The position numbers and the translations under genes are program-made. A DNA stretch of 64,000 nt, from assembly GCA_019096155.1 (NCBI GenBank), contig JAHCVI010000001.1, positions 13,169,243 through 13,233,242 of the forward strand. Reading direction: 5' to 3'. The notes under the pieces are model-generated. The model had not been told where the DNA came from and made no database searches. It saw only the letters and a program-made list of their open reading frames with translations. Below are positions 43,259 to 54,534 of this stretch, piece by piece (the stretch's first letter is position 1; each line of letters begins with the position of its first letter). The DNA is from Staphylotrichum longicolle. Lineage: Eukaryota; Ascomycota; Sordariomycetes; Sordariales; Chaetomiaceae.

Positions 43259-46200
43259 TCAAATGATACGGTATCCCTCCCGCAGCTCGGGCGGGAGCTC
43301 AAACGCGCCGTAAAACGCCACCCGCCCCTCCTGCAGCCTCTTGTACAACTTGTCACCCTCCAGCTCGTACCTTTGCACGTCCGACGACATCTGCACAAAC
43401 GACGCGAACCCAGCCACCTTGGCCACCGGCGGTGCACACGCGCCACCACCACCACCACCACCATCACCACCACCAGCAGCCCGGCCAGTTCGGTCCAAGA
43501 CGCACAGCGGCGTGCCGCTCTGCCCGCCGCGCACGGCGCCATCGTCACGCACGCGGTACAGGATCGACCTCGCCACCAGGACAGTCCACGTGGTGGGATC
43601 GTCGCGGGGGTCCGCTGGCGCCGATGCCGACGCCGACGATGAGGTACTGCCGCCGCTCCGCGAGAACGCGCTCAGCAGGGAGGAGCGGTGGCTGTGGCGG
43701 CGTGCCTCCTGCTGCACGCGGAAGATGCCCTGGCCGACCATCTGGCAGCGGCTGTCGACGATGCCGATGCTGCGGGCGTCGCGGTACTGGTTGCCGTCGA
43801 GGAGGGCGAGGTCGGTCGCGTCCCACTTGATGCGGGTCCATTCGTGCTTGGGGAGCCAGGTGAGTGTGGACTGTTGGCCGGCTGGGGTTGATCTGAGGTG
43901 TTGGTCTCGGGCGCAGAGGGCCGTGACGTCGACGAGGCTGATGTCGTGGGTGAAGCCGATGGGGAAGGTTTGGGGGAGGGGATCGAAGCATTGGACGACG
44001 GGGCCGAGCTGCTCGTGAAGTTAGTGCCGAGTTGAGAAGGGGCATTCTCACGTCGGTCTGCAATGTGAAAGAGGCTTAGGGTTGCTGCTTACGTCTTTCC
44101 CGGAACTGACTGATGTGAGCCCAATGGTAGAGATCCAGTCCTTTGACTCCCAAAGGGAAATCTTTGTGGAAGCGGCAAAACTGCTGAGGACATGGGTCGA
44201 CAGGGTCATTAGCTTCTGCGGTTCGATGCCGCCTCCGGGTCTGTTTGGCGCGAGGAGCACGCCCATCTTCCCCTCGAACCGGTCCTTTGGCGCCTTTATG
44301 TTCGTGGCCACGGGACGGACAGTGCTTCCATGAATCTCCTTGAAGGCCAGCGTGAGAGGCGGTTGCAGTGAGATTGGCGGATCTGTTCTTAGCATTGTTG
44401 CTGGCACCGCCAGACTCGCTGTGGCCACATTCTCGGGTGCTTGAGCACGAAAATCCAGCCCTTGGGTGAGAGAGGGCGCCGGCGCCGATGCTTCATGGTG
44501 CTCTCCTGTTGGGTACAAAGACTGAGAACATGAAATGAGGCTGACTTTCAGCCTTCCAAACTCGGCCGGCAACCTGGCTAGCCCAGTCTCGTAGTCAAAG
44601 TCGTCGGGGACAATCACTTGGAGGTAGCCGTTGATCAAGAGGTAAAACCCCAGGGCTTCCGTGAACACTTCAAACACCTCAGCAGCCAACTTGTCCGAGA
44701 CTCCGGCGGTAGGTGAGATGGCCTTGAAATGAGGGTCTGGGGGCGGCAACAAAAGTGGAAGGAGGGGATAGTGATGTCGGACGGGTATGACCACGGGAAA
44801 CCCATCAATACTCAAGGGTATCTGCATGTGGCCGTCTGCAGAGGAATCGGAAGGCGTGCATGTCCAGCAAGAGCCTTCGAATCGCAAGTCCTCTCGCAGT
44901 TCTTCGCTTATTTGGTCCTCTCGCACGTGCATGGGGTCATTGTCCTTGTTTGGAACCTCGGGTCCCGCAACCTCTGCGGATCCTCGAGGTGGGGATGCCT
45001 GTTCAGTTGAGGAGGAGGTCACAGCTTCGTCAGGGAGGTTCCTCCTTGTCTCAATATTCTCTGGGAAAGTTGTGTCTTTCTTTGAGAGAGGCTCATGGCC
45101 GCTCTCAACCGTGAGCTGGGCGTGACTTGTCTTGCCAGCAAGGGTGGCCCCGGGCTTGGAGTGCATTGGTAGCTCATCATCCAGAAAGCTCGTATTGCCC
45201 CCATTTCGAAACCATCGGAGGAAGCCGGCATTCTGCATACTTCCTGCCCACGGTTCCTCTCGACTTGCTGGTACGGCCGGCTGCTCAAATTGACACGAAT
45301 ACTCCCGGTCGACGAAGGGTGCCTGCATGTCCAAGCGTGATATGGAGTCATGGGGTATTCCTTTTTCGATACTCGATGCGGCCGGAGATTGATTCACGCC
45401 ATGTGGCGCCCGATGATCCGCTCCGCTTGGAGAGCCTGGTGATGGAGGGAGCGATATGCCCAAAGCCCATTCTTGAAGTTTCAATATGCTCATCCTGAAC
45501 TGAAAGACATCTTCGGAAGACTGAAATTTCAGCGTCAGGACTTCGCAGGCGTGCACCTCGAAATAACGTGAGTACATCCCTGGTCGGATGCGACAGATGT
45601 TCCAACATTCAAGGTCTTGTGCCGCAAGGACGTGGACATTGAACGGTCTAATCCTTGATCTATGCTCCCAAAACTTACTCGACACTAGCTCGAGCTGCAT
45701 TGGGTCACTTGGGCAAGACCGACATTGGAGGTCGGCAACTGTGTGGTCAGGAATCAGTAAAATACGTCTAGGCAGTGATAAAAATGTGATGAAATAGAGG
45801 GGAAACGGCTCACTGTTTACCCTCCATGTACAGTACAGATTGTTAGTCTTTCCGAAGAGTACGAGGAGAGGTGGCGGTTCAGTCATTGTGACTGTCGTAA
45901 CCCTGCCGAGCAGGTCGCTCTGGACAGAGCCTGTAGAGAACTTGAACGGAAGCATTGGTCTAGACCCCGAGCTGGACCAAGTCTCACTGCCTGAACTCGT
46001 TTGCGCAGGACTAAAGGCTGATCGCGGTTGCTCCATGGACTCTGATCGATGATACCACCATAGTTGCACTTCGCCGACGGCACCAATCTTGGTAGCCCTT
46101 CTGAAAAGGTGCCGTTCGAGCGCGCTAGCAATCACATTTTTGAACCTCCTGTGGGTCGAGTACCCTGTGATGAGCCGCTGAAAGTTGAAGGCGTCCCGTT

Positions 46201-46642
46201 CGCCTAGGAGCTCGTACGCAATGTTTTGGGCAAAGGGACTCTCCATATTGTAGACAACTCTGATTTGCCAGAGGGACGCCAAATCGGAACTGCCAACCAT
46301 AGCATACAGAGGAAGAACGGCTTCTCTGGTCAAGTCTAGGAGTCGGACTTCCGAAACCGGGTACGCGAGGCCCTCGTGGCAGGATTTCTTGGTGATCTTC
46401 ACAACACTGCCTCCCATCCTGCTAATCTCTAGCTCCTCGTGTTCACCATTCAAGGAGAAGAGTCGGACCGTCTTAACGAGGTTAGGGGCGAGATATTGCC
46501 AGTTTTCGGATGAGTTTGTTGACAGCGTTGTCCCGGTGAAAACAGATGGGGTGGTCCCGACTGATCCCGTGCTGGGAGGGTGAGCATTGTCAGGCCATGG
46601 CGAGCGAGAAAAGGCCCCTTGATGATCGTGGTGGTCTGACAT
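43259..46642 (-). CDS. Large fungal protein of unknown function
   Basis: Exons 44093-46642 and 43259-44008 (GTAAGC donor, phase 0), 1099 residues. I start at MSDHHDHQGAFSRSPWPD; the frame is open 117 bp further up but that part is unlike a protein start. Distinct blocks: a beta-rich N-terminal part (KTVRLFSLNGEHEELEI, GSVVKITKKS), a region with LWQIRVVYNMESPFAQNIAYELLG, central strands (PPPLLVLFGKTNNLYCTWR), a long Ser/Pro-rich spacer, then EVFEVFTEALGFYLLINGYLQVIVP, and a final block with HDISLVDVTALCARDQHLR and KWDATDLALLDGNQYRD. The last exon contains a poly-Gly/His-codon tract. No domain is recognised. The frame is clean, so it is a real, probably conserved gene. Confidence 0.75.
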
Positions 46643-46979
46643 GATTGGAATGGGATTGCAACAGGTTCTGCGGGAGACGTGGAGGCTTCGGCAGCAGCGT
46701 TTAACGGTGGTCGTCAACGAGTAGAAAACAACGAGGATGGCAAGGATGGTGCTCTTCAACTCAAAGTCGGGTGGAAGGGGAAAGCGGGGTTGGCGACCTC
46801 AAGTGCTCAGCTGAGGGGGTGATTACCTAGGTACCTACCAGGTATGCACCTGATCTCAGCCGCACGAGGCTCTGAGCAGGCTGCCGCCAGCGGCTGCCCG
46901 AGCATCGAAATCAACATGCCTGAAACTTTGGAACAGACACCCGACACCAGGACAACAACCGTACCGAGATTGCTAAGAA
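46643..46979. other. Short divergent intergenic region
   Basis: About 340 bp serving two outward genes. An open stretch with Met at 46759 continues upstream of the minus-strand gene but looks like UTR. Nothing else. Confidence 0.35.
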
Positions 46980-48509
46980 ATGAATCATCCAGATATCAAC
47001 CTTGCGGCACTCGCGTCACCACAACCGACTATTAGCGCATGGGTCGAAGGAGATGCTGATCCAAACACACGCACCGCGTTGCGTATCGCTCTCGGTTTGA
47101 AAGGCTCTGCTGACGACCCGGACATGATGGCTTCCTCATTTGAACCATACCTGGACTATATCGAATCTTCGTGGCCGGGACGCGGCAGCAAAGAGGACTT
47201 TCTGCGTTTCTTTGCCGACGTGGCGAGCCACTTCAGCTCCGCTCCCGTTGCCCCTGAATTCGATGGCCAGAACGCCAGCGAACCGGCTCGGAGCATCCAG
47301 CAATATATTGGCAATTTGATCGCGAGCCCTGATCATTACTACTTCCCAGACACTCTCCCCGGATCCTTGTCCCGGGCCGCGAGCGTGACAGAAATTGTTC
47401 TCCTCATCCTTGGGACATGGCTGCTAATGCAGTCGTACTTCGGTCCCTCGCGCCGCGATCAGCGCTGCATCGTCCGGGCCTTCTGCCTTGCTCTCAAAAA
47501 ACCCTATTCAGAGTCCGAGGGTCTCGCCGTCCCACTGGCCCATTGGTAAGCCAAAGTGGGTTACTTCCCAGCGCCGATGAAATGGTCTGGAGTGGGCCGG
47601 GCGCCTCCATGTCCGGAGAGGACAGCAGCAATACCGGACTTTCACCCTTTCAACTACACTCATCAATGGGCCCTCTAGAGTCCCTATCGGTTAGCCCGAG
47701 ACGACTCAACGCAGTAAAGCTTTCTACTCTGGGCAGAGTTCAATTCATCTGGACCGCCAACATCGCACGGCACCTGCTCCTCTCGCGGAATGGGGAACGG
47801 CACTGTCTCGAGCTGTTCGCCCTTCCCTGCGCCCTCCAGAGCGGCGGCGGGAACGTCAACCCCCTTGTCAAGGCGGGCCTTCTGTCAACGGAGCTGGTCG
47901 ACGAGATCGAAGGCTCCTACGCCACCTTGTTCCATCCCGCCAAAACATCCCGTGCCCACCGCGCGCTTGTCCGCGTCCTCGGCCTCCGGCACTAGTGCTG
48001 GTGTCTTGACTGCGCCTCCTATCGACTACGCAGACAAATCCTGGCCCCGCTCAAGACGTCCGACGACAGACTGTTACATAAAAACAACCGGGCCCGGCAC
48101 CACGGGAGTGCCGCGTCGACGTGCCGAGTCAAGTTCGATCCGCGGCTCGAGGTGCTTATGCAGAGGGATGCCTCGCAGTGGCAGTGGGACCGGACCGAGT
48201 TCACGCAGCTGTGGCCCCGGATCCTGGCGCTCGACGCTCACTTGGAGCGGACCAGGCCCTGGAGCTTCTGGGTCATCTTCCGCGACCGGCGGGATACGGT
48301 GCAATACTGGACCTTTCTGTAAGTGATGAAGACTCTTCCGCCTTCATGCAACCACCGACTTTGGAATTCACGAGTTGAACGGAACCGAATTGACTGACTA
48401 CTCTTCTTCATCCACCAGATTCGGCAGCGTCATACTCTTGTTGACCGTCATCCAGGTCGTTTTTGGCGCTGCTCAGGTTGCTGGCTCGTTTAAGCCAAGC
48501 TCTCTGTGA
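46980..48509 (+). CDS. Fungal-specific protein with C-terminal membrane segments, one in-frame TAG
   Basis: Three exons (46980-47545, 47626-48318, 48419-48509), 449 codons. The C-terminus SFWVIFRDRRDTVQYWTFLFGSVILLL and VIQVVFGAAQVAGSF is a signature of a large fungal family with a membrane anchor at the end; the function is unknown. Upstream blocks are LSTLGRVQFIWTANIARHLLL, ILAPLKTSDDRLLHKNN and KFDPRLEVLMQRDASQWQWDR. A second hydrophobic helix (VTEIVLLILGTWLLM) is in exon 1. A TAG at 47993-47995, between GLRH and CWCLDCASYRL, interrupts the frame; relatives usually have an aromatic or His residue here. Both flanks stay in one frame, so it is a point nonsense change (or an error), not an indel. 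Confidence 0.72.
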
Positions 48510-48746
48510 ATTGTGGGCAATCGTTCACCGCCGAAAAGCGGCAGTGAGACAAGAACGGGATGGCGAAAGTCAGCCAGTTAGAGATGGTAGATAGCTATGA
48601 TACGGCAATGACCTGCTTCACCCATGCCCATCGAGATGCGTGTTCATGTGTGCCTATGTACCTACAGACCACACATCCACACATGCGTCCATCGCCCAAC
48701 CCACCATCAGCCCTTAACTGTTGGAATATCAACGATCTCAACCACC

Positions 48747-51351
48747 TCACGACATGTAATCGGTGGTACAATACTCGGGCCAAGCAAACGGATTCCCCGG
48801 ATCCAAGATACTACTAAACGAAAAGTCCACCGACTGCGCAAACCTCGGATCCCACGACCTGAACAGCGCGTCGTCGTCCACCAGAAACTCGTCGAGGTTC
48901 CCGTCTGATACTCCCGTGAGAGGCGAAGTCTCGTCGAGCCCTGTCGGTTGGGAGAGGAGGTCCCCTGGGAGAGGGATGGCGTCGTCTGGCTGGGCGCAGT
49001 CGTACCCTGGCGGAAGGGCTGGTTGTTGGTGTTGTTGGAGGTTTGCTTGCGGTATAGCGTTGTTGTTGGGAGCGGTCTCCGCGGTCCAGGTGGCGGTCCA
49101 GGTGAGAGGGAAGGATGGTGGCGGTGCAGGTTGGGTTGGGAGAGATGAAGTTGCGGGCGAGTGAAGCGTGGCCCGGTATGCTGGGGGAGGGCCCAATGAG
49201 CTATTGTTGTTCATGGTGGCGGATTCTGTTGCGTTGACTTGGGGTGGTTGAGCCGGCCTCCGGGGACTGCGCGGCGGTGCACCGGGCGGTGTCTCGGGTC
49301 TTTCGGACGATGCGAGAGGCGTGTTCGTTCCTCGGGCTGGCAGCTCTTGGTTGTCGTCCAGGGTCCGCCCCCGCCCGGTCCCGGTAGGGTCTGTCGTTCT
49401 CTTTGTACGCTTTTTGTTGAGGATCTCGTTGCGATCTAGCTTCAGCATGACAGCCTGTCCTAGTTGTCCATTGATGCGAGCGCTGCTCCAGATGGCGCCC
49501 ATCTCCTGCACCGGTCCGAGGACCTTCTTGAAGTCGGCGCCGCCCCGTGTCCGAAACATGGGCAGCCGGCTGAAGCGCCACTTGCGGTACGCCACGCTGA
49601 GAGACAGCGTCAGGGCATACGGAACAAAAGGCATGGGACTGAGCTTGTAGCCCCTGATGACGTCAAGGATGCGGTCCGTGGAGTGCGATCTACGCGCGTT
49701 CACGCTGCTTGGGGGCAGGTGTTGCGTACGGGGGCATGTGAGGGTGTCACACTCGGGAGCGTTGCGGAACCGGTGCCGTGGCATGCGGACGGAGAGTACA
49801 CCGATCGCATGATAAAGCACTTCCAGCGTGGCTGTTTGTTATTATTAGCAGCTGTGAATAAGAACACAGCGACAAGGCATCCATGGACATACCGAGAAGG
49901 CTCTCTGGCTCATGTTGTGCACCAGCTTCGAGAGCCATGCGCTCATAAACTGGAATGTCGATGTAGTGGACCTTGGGCTGGGGTCGGTACAGCTCGATGA
50001 CTTGGTCCAGTAGAAGAATCAAGGCTATGAAAAGCCTAAAGATGGGCGGATCTTGGGTGTCGGGACGAGGCACCTCGATGAGATCAATGTTGTGGAACAT
50101 GAGCGGTCGGGCGGATATGGTCCCCAGCAGTCGGTCCAACGCATAGAGACACTTGAATATCCTGCTGCCACTTGCACCTGCACCGCCTTCAGCCGGTGTT
50201 CTCGCCAAGACGCCCAAGTGGACGCCGTGGGTGTGCACCAAACTGACGAGCTTGCCGTACAAGTTCAGTGGCTCGAACCGCTCAGCGGGACCCGTCGGTT
50301 GCCAATAAAGACATGTGACGGCCATGACCTGGATCTGATGGGTGAGAGGGATTTGTTGACCTTCCTGGAGCTCTGTGAGCCGCCGGGTAATAAAAGTGGC
50401 CACCTCGCGCGAGTAATCGTCAAAAGATAAAGTTGCTTCTGAGTTGGTCGCCTGTGCTGAATAAGACTTGAATCGTAGAAGGTTGTGAACCTCTGGGTCG
50501 GTCGATGCAGCGAGGCATACGGACGCTTGTATCAGCTGGCGCAAACCAGTTTCTTTGGGAAGGTCCATGAGAGTGGACTTGTCGTAGATAGGAAAGATAG
50601 GATGGATCTTTGCCAGATACAAGTCCCTCATGGTCTGCCAATCGGTGTCCGAAGGGATCACCTTGTCTGCTAATTCGCGGTTGACAAGGGTCTGAACGAA
50701 GGCAGCGAACTTGGCCGTGTCTTGGACGGGTATTGTGAAGCGTGTGCCATCTTCGCGAGGAATCGTGAAGAAGGGACCAGGTGTTTCGTTAGGGAGGGTT
50801 GGGGTGCCCTGGCTTTCTGTCCTTCGTTCCTGAGCAAAAGATCCCCTGGACTGGCGCGGAGAGGCTGGCGGGACGAAACCAATTACTTGATGGCCCGGGT
50901 TTGTGTCAGTCTGGCTGGTCTTTTGGGCAGGAGGCATAGTGGCTTCAATGAAGATGCCCTCGGGATTCAAGTCTCCGAAGAATGGGGGGGCAGGGGACAG
51001 CTGCTGTGCGCCGTCATTGTCCCTGTCAGTTGTTGCCTTGTCTGAGGCGTGGTGGAAGAAGCGGAGCAGTTGAGTGGCGGCATCGGAGGTGTCTCTGTCG
51101 GGGCCGCCGCTCTCACCCTGCCGACGGGCCCTTCGGGGCTCCCGCTTGCTGGGACTTTCCTGATCTGGACCCGAGTCCTGGTCCTGGGTCGGAGGTGAGG
51201 ACGCATCCTCCACGTGGTGACAACGTTTCTAGGCAGATCAGCTCTCTTGCTCAAGGGATATTAATACTACTCATGATATACTCCCAAATAAAAAAAATAC
51301 CTTGCGCTTCCGGCATGAAAGACAGGCCTGCTGGACCTGCTTCCTCTTCAT
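48747..51351 (-). CDS. Fungal transcription factor with a partial Zn2Cys6 cluster
   Basis: Three exons (51301-51351, 49893-51228, 48747-49831), 823 residues. The first exon encodes MKRKQVQQACLSCRKRK; splicing adds KRCHH, giving C-x2-C-x6-C, half a Zn2Cys6 motif. The second Cys trio is missing in the following Ser/Pro-rich stretch, so DNA binding may be unusual. GDLNPEGIFIEAT and a fungal-trans middle region (LYLAKIHPIFPIYDKSTLMDL, LIQASVCLAASTD, YGKLVSLVHTHGVHLG, FKCLYALDRLLGTISARP) are typical of this regulator class. The C-terminus is Gln/Pro-rich and acidic (SDGNLDEFLVDDDALF), like an activation domain. It lies divergent to the DUF1479 gene. Target genes are unknown. Confidence 0.88.
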
Positions 51352-52132
51352 GGGCAGCCCGCGGCGTCATGCCCCACAAATTTGACTGTGTGCACGCTTC
51401 CGGATCTGGTGCCGCTTGCCATGGTGGGACACGGGGTGGGGTTGAGAGAATAGGTAGGTTTCCAGTTAGCTGTGTGTAAAATGTGGAATCTGTTTTGCCC
51501 ACTGATGAAGGTCCCAACTCGCGGTCGCGGATGCTGAATGCCGAGCGAGGTTGACGGAATCTGGGAATTTTTGGTGGATGAATGTTTGGTGGGGCGGCGA
51601 CGGACTTTCCCTTTCCGGTCACTCCGCCCTCCACTCACTTCATCCAACACTTCCCACCACAAGTCCCGGGCGAGATCTCGGCATCTCCAAAGTAGCAGGA
51701 ATGGATCTATTGAAGAGCCGCGAGTCAATATCATTTCTGCACATGTTTTCTGATTTGTTTTCTCAACTGCAATCCCCCCGCTGTGCAACGGAGACCCCGC
51801 GAGGCTCGGCCCGATGACGTCGATCTTGTCACACAGATTACCCAATGCGGAACTTCCGCCTGGCTAGAGTATACACCTGGAGAAGGCAAGCATGGAGGAG
51901 AGTCGTGGAGTTGTGGTTAGGAGTCGTCGTCGGCGATTTTATAAAGATACTCGATGAGCAATGGTCTTTGCTCGGCCGTCTTGCTCCTCGTCTTCAATCA
52001 ACACCACAGTTCTTGAAAGCTCACCAGATCCAACTTCCACATATTCGACATTGCTTTGCGCTACCGTTAAACAGTTCCTGTCAACACATATCCATCACTA
52101 CCTTACTTTTTTCTTTGTTTTACCGGTCCACA
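51352..52132. promoter_or_regulatory. Divergent promoter, Zn-cluster factor / DUF1479 gene
   Basis: 780 bp between outward starts. A good TATA box is present toward the DUF1479 side. A CT-rich tract before its ATG suits a 5' UTR. The factor could regulate its neighbour or itself; no CGG-type site is assigned. Confidence 0.45.
51940..51945 (+). promoter_or_regulatory. TATA box
   Basis: TATAAA in the context GATTTTATAAAGATAC, 188 bp before the DUF1479 start codon. This leaves room for a start site some 30 bp downstream and a 5' UTR of about 150 nt. Seen by sequence only. Confidence 0.5.
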
Positions 52133-53804
52133 ATGCTGTCTCGGTCACTCCGATCCAAATCCGGCGCCATCAGGCAAACATCTACCCAACAGTTAACACG
52201 ACACAACCGCCGCTATGCCACCTCCATGTCCGCCATGAACGCGTCTCCCGGCAAGGCCGAGGGCGACATTTCCGACACATTCGCCTCGCTCTCCGGGCGA
52301 AAGCCCCAACCCCTCCCAGACCGCTTCCGCGAGCTCAAGCTCCGCCTGGCAGCCGGCCGCGAAGACGCCATCATCGCCAGCTGGAACCGCCTCCTCGACA
52401 CTCTCCGCAAGGAAAACGACCTCATCGCCCGGGCCGGTCCCTCCATTATCCCTGAAGTCCGCTTCAGCCACCTCCACGACGACCTCGCAGCCCTGAAACC
52501 AGAGATCAAAAAACGCGGCGTGGCCGTCATCCGCGGCGTCATCCCCGAAGACGAAGCCCGCTCTTACAAGTTTTCCACTGAAGAATACATCCGCCAGAAC
52601 CCCAGACGCGAGGTTAGCTTCCTCCCTCACCCCACCCACTTTCCAGATAGATCCCCTAGTAACACTCCCCAGGCTTCCCCCCCACCTCCCGCAAGTCTTC
52701 GAGCTCTACTGGTCCCCCCCAGCTCACGCCCGCACCCCCCTCCTCCTCGCGACGCAAACCGCCTCATGACCTCCCTCTGGCACGTCTCGGACCCGTCACC
52801 CCATCTCCCTGCACACCCTCAGCTACGCCGACCGCGCCTGCGCATCCGCCAGCCCGGCGACGCGCAGTTCGCCCTGGGGCCGCACCAGGACGGCGGGAGC
52901 GTCGAACGCTGGGAGGAGACCGGGTACGGGCGCGGCGGGGTGTACGACGCCGTCTTCGAGGGGCGGTGGGATGCCGCCGCTGCCCCCGAGGGGGAAGGAG
53001 GGTATGACGCGTTCGATGCCGCCGGCCGGGTCGGCGCGGTGACGGATTTGTACGGCGGGCTGGGCGCGTGCAGCATGTTTCGCATGTTTCAGGGGTGGTT
53101 GGCGCTGAGCAGGACGGGACCGGGGGAGGGGACGCTGCAGGTGAACCCGTTGGTCAAGGAGACGGGCGTGTATGCGTTGCTGCGGCCGTTTTTCAGGGCG
53201 AGGAGGGGCGTGGGGGAGGTCGAGAAGGGGAGATTTTTGGAGGCAGAGAATTGGGAGTTTACGGGGGGAGAGGCGATGGGGAGTGAATTGCAGGGCGCGA
53301 TGCCCGGGTGTGCGCAGGAGTTTCCCGAGGGGATGCACCCGCATCTGGAGCTGGAGAGGACGATGGTGAATGTGCCCGAGGTGAGGCCGGGGGATTATGT
53401 GGTTTGGCATTGCGACAGTGAGTACCTACTCCTTAAAGCTTGGACGGGTCGAGGACTAGCACTAACTACGGTATCTGGCAGCAATCCATGCCGTTGACAA
53501 GACACACGCCGGCAAGTCGGACTCGAGCGTGCTGTATATCCCTGTCTGCCCAACGACCAAGGCCAGCGCAGAGTACGTGGCCCGGCAGCGGGCTGCGTTT
53601 CTTCAGGGCACGCCTGGGCCGGATTTCCCGGGCGGCGAGGGCGAGTCGAGGCATATCGGGCGGGCCACTGAGGAGTACGTTAAGAAGTACTGTGAGCCTC
53701 TGGGAGTCCAGGCGATGGGTCTCGACAAGCTCGTCGCAATGGAGGGTGACACCCCGGGCGGGAAGGCGGTGGTTAAGCAGGCAAACGCTGTTTTGGGCTT
53801 TTAA
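52133..53804 (+). CDS. DUF1479 protein, putative Fe(II)-dependent oxygenase, probably mitochondrial
   Basis: Three exons, about 52133-52612, 52673-53417 and 53482-53804. MLSRSLRSKSGAIRQTS with RRYATS looks like a mitochondrial presequence. DUF1479 features: FASLSGRKPQPLPDRFRELK, VIRGVIPEDEARSYK, LPQVFELYWSP, MTSLWHVSD, LRIRQPGD, GPHQDGGSVERW (His-x-Asp pair), ACSMFRMFQGWLALSRTGPG, VWHCDTIHAVD (made by splicing) and LYIPVCPTTKASAEYV. This fold resembles Fe(II)/2-oxoglutarate oxygenases; the substrate is unknown. Between about 52673 and 52835 the expected sequence jumps between frames at C runs (52677-52683, 52714-52720 and two later points), but the shifts cancel, so the gene stays open with some 50 scrambled residues. 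Sequence error is the simplest explanation. Confidence 0.85.
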
Positions 53805-54000
53805 TGTGTGCGTTATGGGAAAATTAGGCTGGCATATTACCGTACGTCAATGTACCTGCCTCACCTATGTACAATACAGTCCGGGTCCAATTCAGATCAG
53901 TCCGTTTCATCACAATCAAGGCTGGTGTTCATTGAAATCAAGCTTTTGATTTATTTTCCAACAAGTAGTTCCCTTTCACCCAACCAATTCCTCGATCCAT

Positions 54001-54534
54001 CTACTGCCCCGGCAAGGTGAAAAAGTCCGACACAAAGTTCTTAAGCAAGTCCGCCTTGCCCAGCTCCAGCCCCTTCATCCGCAACAGCCCATACGCGATG
54101 CTCAGGTGGAAGAACATGTTGGGGAGCGAGTAGCCCAGCACGTACTGCGACGCGGTGGCCTTGACGGGGTCGAAGGACCCGATCTTGATCTCGGTCGTCC
54201 TGTCGCCGGACCAGCCGTCGAGGTCCTCGGGCTTGACCGTCTTGAGCAGGTCGAGCGTCTTCTCGACGCGCGCGACCAGCTGCTCCAGCGTCGTCTCGTC
54301 GTCGGCCCACACGTCGAGCTGCCGGCCCGCCAGGCGCTCGACGTTCTTCTTGGCAAAGTTGGACACGATGATGATTTGGACCGAGAAAGGCAGCATGTCG
54401 GGGTACAGCCGTGTGGCGGCCAGGGTGTCGGCCTCGGGGTGGGCCTGGGCCTTCTTGAGGAGGTCGAGCAGGGTCTTGAGGGAATTGGTGCTGACGCCGA
54501 TGGTGGCGTCGTAGAGAGGGATGGTGGACGACAT
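54001..54534 (-). CDS. DUF1993 family protein
   Basis: Single exon, 177 residues. The family pattern is clear: IPLYDATIGVSTNSLKTLLDLLKKA, LYPDMLPFSVQIIIVSNFAKKNVERLAG, TLEQLVARVEKTLDLLKTV, and SLPNMFFHLSIAYGLLRMKGLELGKADLL. This small all-helical fold is related to DinB-like four-helix proteins; the function is not established. I start at MSSTIPLYDA; the frame is open upstream but without conserved sequence. Its 3' end faces the DUF1479 gene about 200 bp away. Confidence 0.9.
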   Translation of the reverse strand: MSSTIPLYDATIGVSTNSLKTLLDLLKKAQAHPEADTLAATRLYPDMLPFSVQIIIVSNFAKKNVERLAGRQLDVWADDETTLEQLVARVEKTLDLLKTVKPEDLDGWSGDRTTEIKIGSFDPVKATASQYVLGYSLPNMFFHLSIAYGLLRMKGLELGKADLLKNFVSDFFTLPGQ

